A stretch of DNA of 64,000 nt from Bacillota bacterium. Lineage in GTDB: Bacteria; Bacillota; Clostridia; Christensenellales; QAND01. Made by a program: the position numbers and the translations under genes. Position 1 is the stretch's first letter. Each line of letters starts with the position of its first letter. The stretch is from the NCBI GenBank assembly GCA_003150225.1, contig QAND01000029.1:42962-106961 (forward strand). The letters run 5' to 3'. This document shows positions 62,625 through 64,000 of the stretch, piece after piece. The notes below the pieces were generated by a model. The model searched no databases and was not told the origin of the DNA. It saw nothing but the letters and a program-made list of their open reading frames with translations.

Positions 62625-62672
62625 TGGCCAAAAAGGGCCAAGTCCGGCTCGCTGTGGCCAATTTCGGCCAAG
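62625..62672. repeat. Helically phased GGCCAA repeats
   Basis: GGCCAA occurs at 62626, 62636, 62656 and 62666, two pairs with a 10-base period set 30 bases apart. The two pairs sit in an imperfect 30-base direct repeat. The spacing places all copies on one face of the helix. The surrounding 283-base gap (62474-62756) otherwise holds an AT-rich stretch at 62550-62590 and a terminator. Confidence 0.7.
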
Positions 62673-62686
62673 GATTCCCGGCTATG

Positions 62687-62718
62687 AAAAAGGAGCCCCA
62701 GTATGGGGGGCTCCTTTT
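62687..62718. terminator. Bidirectional terminator between the recombinase and Cys-rich genes
   Basis: A 12-bp stem AAAAGGAGCCCC/GGGGCTCCTTTT (one extra G pair possible) with a 7-base loop; A and T runs on both sides serve both converging genes. Confidence 0.9.
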
Positions 62719-62756
62719 CAATGGCAAACCAAACGCATCTCATCTGCATTTTTGCC

Positions 62757-62963
62757 CTACTTCCCCTCCGGTTTCCTTTCAGAAGCCCCCTCCGGGGCAG
62801 GTTCGGTATTGGGATAGATGGCATCTATGAGAATCTCGTTATAATCGGTGGAGAAATCTAGACAGGAAAAGCAATTATCACAAAGCTTGTGTTCATATTC
62901 GCACATATCGCACTCCCCGCACATGGTGCAAAGACGATCGGGGTGAATCAAGCATCGTTCCAT
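62757..62963 (-). CDS. Small Cys-rich protein divergent from lexA
   Basis: 68 residues from the ATG at 62963: MERCLIHPDRLCTMCGECDMC, then a second cluster LCDNCFSC, with nine Cys in the first 42 residues. The CxxCxxCxxC spacing suggests metal binding (zinc or iron-sulphur). The tail is acidic and Pro/Glu-rich. An upstream in-frame ATG at 62990 overlaps the predicted -10 (TATAAT on the minus strand, complement of 62994-62989), and AAGGGAG precedes 62963, so the shorter form is chosen. I do not recognise a named family. It shares the intergenic region with lexA. Confidence 0.7.
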   Translation of the reverse strand: MERCLIHPDRLCTMCGECDMCEYEHKLCDNCFSCLDFSTDYNEILIDAIYPNTEPAPEGASERKPEGK

Positions 62964-63008
62964 CAAAAAACGCTCCCTTCTGCCATTCATTATACATCAA
63001 ATTCAAAA

Positions 63009-63022
63009 GAAATGTACATTTC
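63009..63022. promoter_or_regulatory. Perfect 14-bp palindrome in the lexA/Cys-rich divergent region
   Basis: GAAATGTACATTTC is a perfect palindrome. It covers the -35 position of the minus-strand promoter of the Cys-rich gene (its TATAAT is the complement of 62994-62989) and lies 9 bases from the LexA box. Confidence 0.6.
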
Positions 63023-63025
63023 CCC

Positions 63026-63055
63026 TTTACCGAATAGATGTTCGCATGTTATAAT
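63026..63055 (+). promoter_or_regulatory. lexA promoter with LexA box
   Basis: TTTACC at 63026-63031 and TATAAT at 63050-63055 with CGAATAGATGTTCG (63031-63044) between them. The box matches the Firmicutes LexA site CGAAC-N4-GTTCG with one change, so lexA is probably self-regulated. Confidence 0.85.
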
Positions 63056-63089
63056 TCATTCAATAATATGCAATAGGGATGGGTGGAGC

Positions 63090-63701
63090 ATGGCCAACAT
63101 CAGTGCAAAACAACAGAAGGTCCTGGATTTTCTCCGGCAGTATACCAAGGAAAACGGGTACTCCCCTTCCGTGCGGGACATTTGCGAGGGCTTGGGGTTC
63201 AGCTCCACTTCCACAGTACACGGCTATCTTTGCCGCTTGGAGGAACGGGGGCTGATCCGCCGTTACTCCTTCCGGCCCCGCACCATTGAGATCGTGGACG
63301 ACGCCAACATCCTGCGGGAAACGGTCTCTCTGCCCGTCATCGGCAGGGTTGCAGCCGGCCAGCCCATCTTTGCGGAGGAAAACATCGAGGATGTCTATCA
63401 CCTTCCCTCTTGGTTTGTCCGGGCCCAGGAAGGGGATGCCTTTATCCTCAACGTAGTGGGAGAAAGCATGGTCGGCGCCGGTATTCTAAATGGCGACCAA
63501 ATCGTAGTTCAGCGCGCCAACACCGCCGAAAATGGCGAAATTGTGGTAGCCATGATCGAAAACGAGGCCACCGTCAAGCGATTTTTTGCCGAAGACGGCT
63601 ACTTCCGCCTTCACCCTGAGAACGATTTTATGGAGGATATCATCGCCAAAGACGTCACCGTTCTTGGCCGGGTCATCGGCCTCATGCGCCAATACCGTTA
63701 A
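63090..63701 (+). CDS. lexA: LexA repressor
   Basis: 203 residues. The winged helix (residues 1-65, SPSVRDICEGLGFSSTSTVHGYL) is followed by the self-cleavage site Ala89-Gly90 (RVAAGQP), and the catalytic Ser126 (GESMVGAG) and Lys163 (EATVKRF). It represses SOS genes until RecA filaments trigger self-cleavage. The ATG at 63090 follows GGGTGGAGC; an upstream in-frame opening is rejected because it runs through the LexA box. Confidence 0.97.
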   Translation: MANISAKQQKVLDFLRQYTKENGYSPSVRDICEGLGFSSTSTVHGYLCRLEERGLIRRYSFRPRTIEIVDDANILRETVSLPVIGRVAAGQPIFAEENIEDVYHLPSWFVRAQEGDAFILNVVGESMVGAGILNGDQIVVQRANTAENGEIVVAMIENEATVKRFFAEDGYFRLHPENDFMEDIIAKDVTVLGRVIGLMRQYR

Positions 63702-63727
63702 TCTCCTCTTATTATCCCTGTTTTTAT

Positions 63728-63763
63728 AAAAAGCGCCCAAATCGTTTTGATGGGCGCTTTTTA
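63728..63763 (+). terminator. Intrinsic terminator after lexA
   Basis: A 12-bp stem AAAAAGCGCCCA/TGGGCGCTTTTT with a loop of about 11 bases, followed by AATTCTTTT. Confidence 0.93.
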
Positions 63764-63765
63764 AT

Positions 63766-64000
63766 TCTTTTAAGATACATATCATTATTGTAGCCCTTCA
63801 TGAAAGAACGAAGGATTCCTGTGAATCATGTCGAACAGAACAATGAATAGATGATGAATCCAATGGGTCTCTATAAAGGTCCTGTAGAGAATGCTGCACG
63901 TGTCCTGGCAAATCTCATTTAGCCAAAATTTCTTGCCCCCGCCCAAATCCCCAATTCTTGAGCCTTTCCGCTCTCCCATTTATCAATAAAATACCAATTT
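63766..64000. other. Window end, unresolved AT-rich sequence
   Basis: 235 bases with lower GC than the rest. The minus strand is open over 63785-63979 (64 codons) with FIETHWIHHLFIVLFDMIHRN in the predicted peptide, but there is no convincing SD or family match, and the sequence stops at the window edge. It may be the end of a neighbouring gene or a remnant. Confidence 0.3.

Noticed and set aside
63785..63979. 64-codon minus-strand frame at the window end
   Set aside because: No SD, no family match and cut by the window edge, so it is reported only as unresolved sequence.
1..64000. CRISPR arrays, transposons or toxin-antitoxin pairs
   Set aside because: No regularly spaced repeats beyond the four GGCCAA boxes, no transposase motifs and no paired small genes of a known toxin type were found.

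Overview
This window is a stretch of core chromosome from an endospore-forming member of the Bacillota, most likely a GC-rich clostridial lineage. The evidence is the gene set: a complete spoIIIAA-AH operon, sigK, spoIVB, spo0A, spoIIM, ytfJ/gerW, dpaA-dpaB (dipicolinate synthase), spoIIIE and a dacF-type carboxypeptidase. Around them lies the usual Firmicutes gene order for DNA repair, translation and isoprenoid genes. Coding is dense, genes often overlap by ATGA/GTGA, and TTG or GTG starts with strong Shine-Dalgarno (SD) sequences are common. I cannot name the species from sequence alone.

Layout. 1-9200: the 3' end of a PMT-type mannosyltransferase, then comM-like, dprA, topA, trmFO, hslV, hslU. 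9300-12900: RNase J with a long basic N-terminal tail, a YlbF-like protein, mltG. 12900-16700: sigK, an Nfo-type TIM-barrel protein, an Xaa-Pro peptidase, efp, a zinc-ribbon protein. 16700-17550: a minus-strand TipA-like MerR regulator with its own 19-bp-spacer promoter. 17580-22300: the spoIIIA operon behind a sigma-E-like promoter. 22300-31640: Asp23, AmaP and DUF2273 genes, nusB, a TsaD paralogue, xseA, xseB, ispA, dxs, tlyA, nadK, argR. 31640-36300: recN, spoIVB, spo0A, spoIIM. 36350-44130: deoB, punA, dacF, an M50 protease, scpA, scpB, a DUF2953 protein, ytfJ, a structured RNA and a second D-Ala-D-Ala carboxypeptidase. 44200-45950 (minus): a Pit phosphate transporter and its DUF47 partner. 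46000-56300: dpaA, dpaB, spoIIIE, rimO, pgsA, cinA, recA, rny. 56400-57550: an AT-rich glycosyltransferase that looks foreign. 57600-64000: M19 dipeptidase, a TagO/WecA-like transferase, tRNA-Trp, proC, rnhA, a tyrosine recombinase, a small Cys-rich gene and lexA.

How it works together. Much of the window is one sporulation toolkit: Spo0A (entry), SpoIIM (engulfment), SpoIIIE (chromosome pumping), SpoIIIAA-AH (mother cell-forespore channel), SpoIVB (forespore protease that triggers pro-sigma-K processing), SigK (late mother cell) and DpaAB (dipicolinate). Two sigma-E-like promoters with the same geometry precede spoIIIA and spoIIM, and a sigma-K-like site precedes dpaA. A second theme is RNA turnover (RNase J, YlbF, RNase Y), and a third is recombination and SOS (RecA, RecN, LexA with a LexA box, ExoVII, DprA, CinA).

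I see no CRISPR array, prophage, transposon or defence island. The most unusual items are: a rod-shaped 187-nt RNA element resembling 6S RNA upstream of the second carboxypeptidase; a GNRA-capped hairpin that buries the dacF ribosome binding site; a PgsA carrying a gapless 114-residue internal duplication; a TipA-like regulator with an internal start for a free ligand-binding domain; a 57-residue SpoIIIAF; a promoter lying inside a terminator hairpin; and a small Cys-rich gene divergent from lexA with a perfect palindrome over its promoter.
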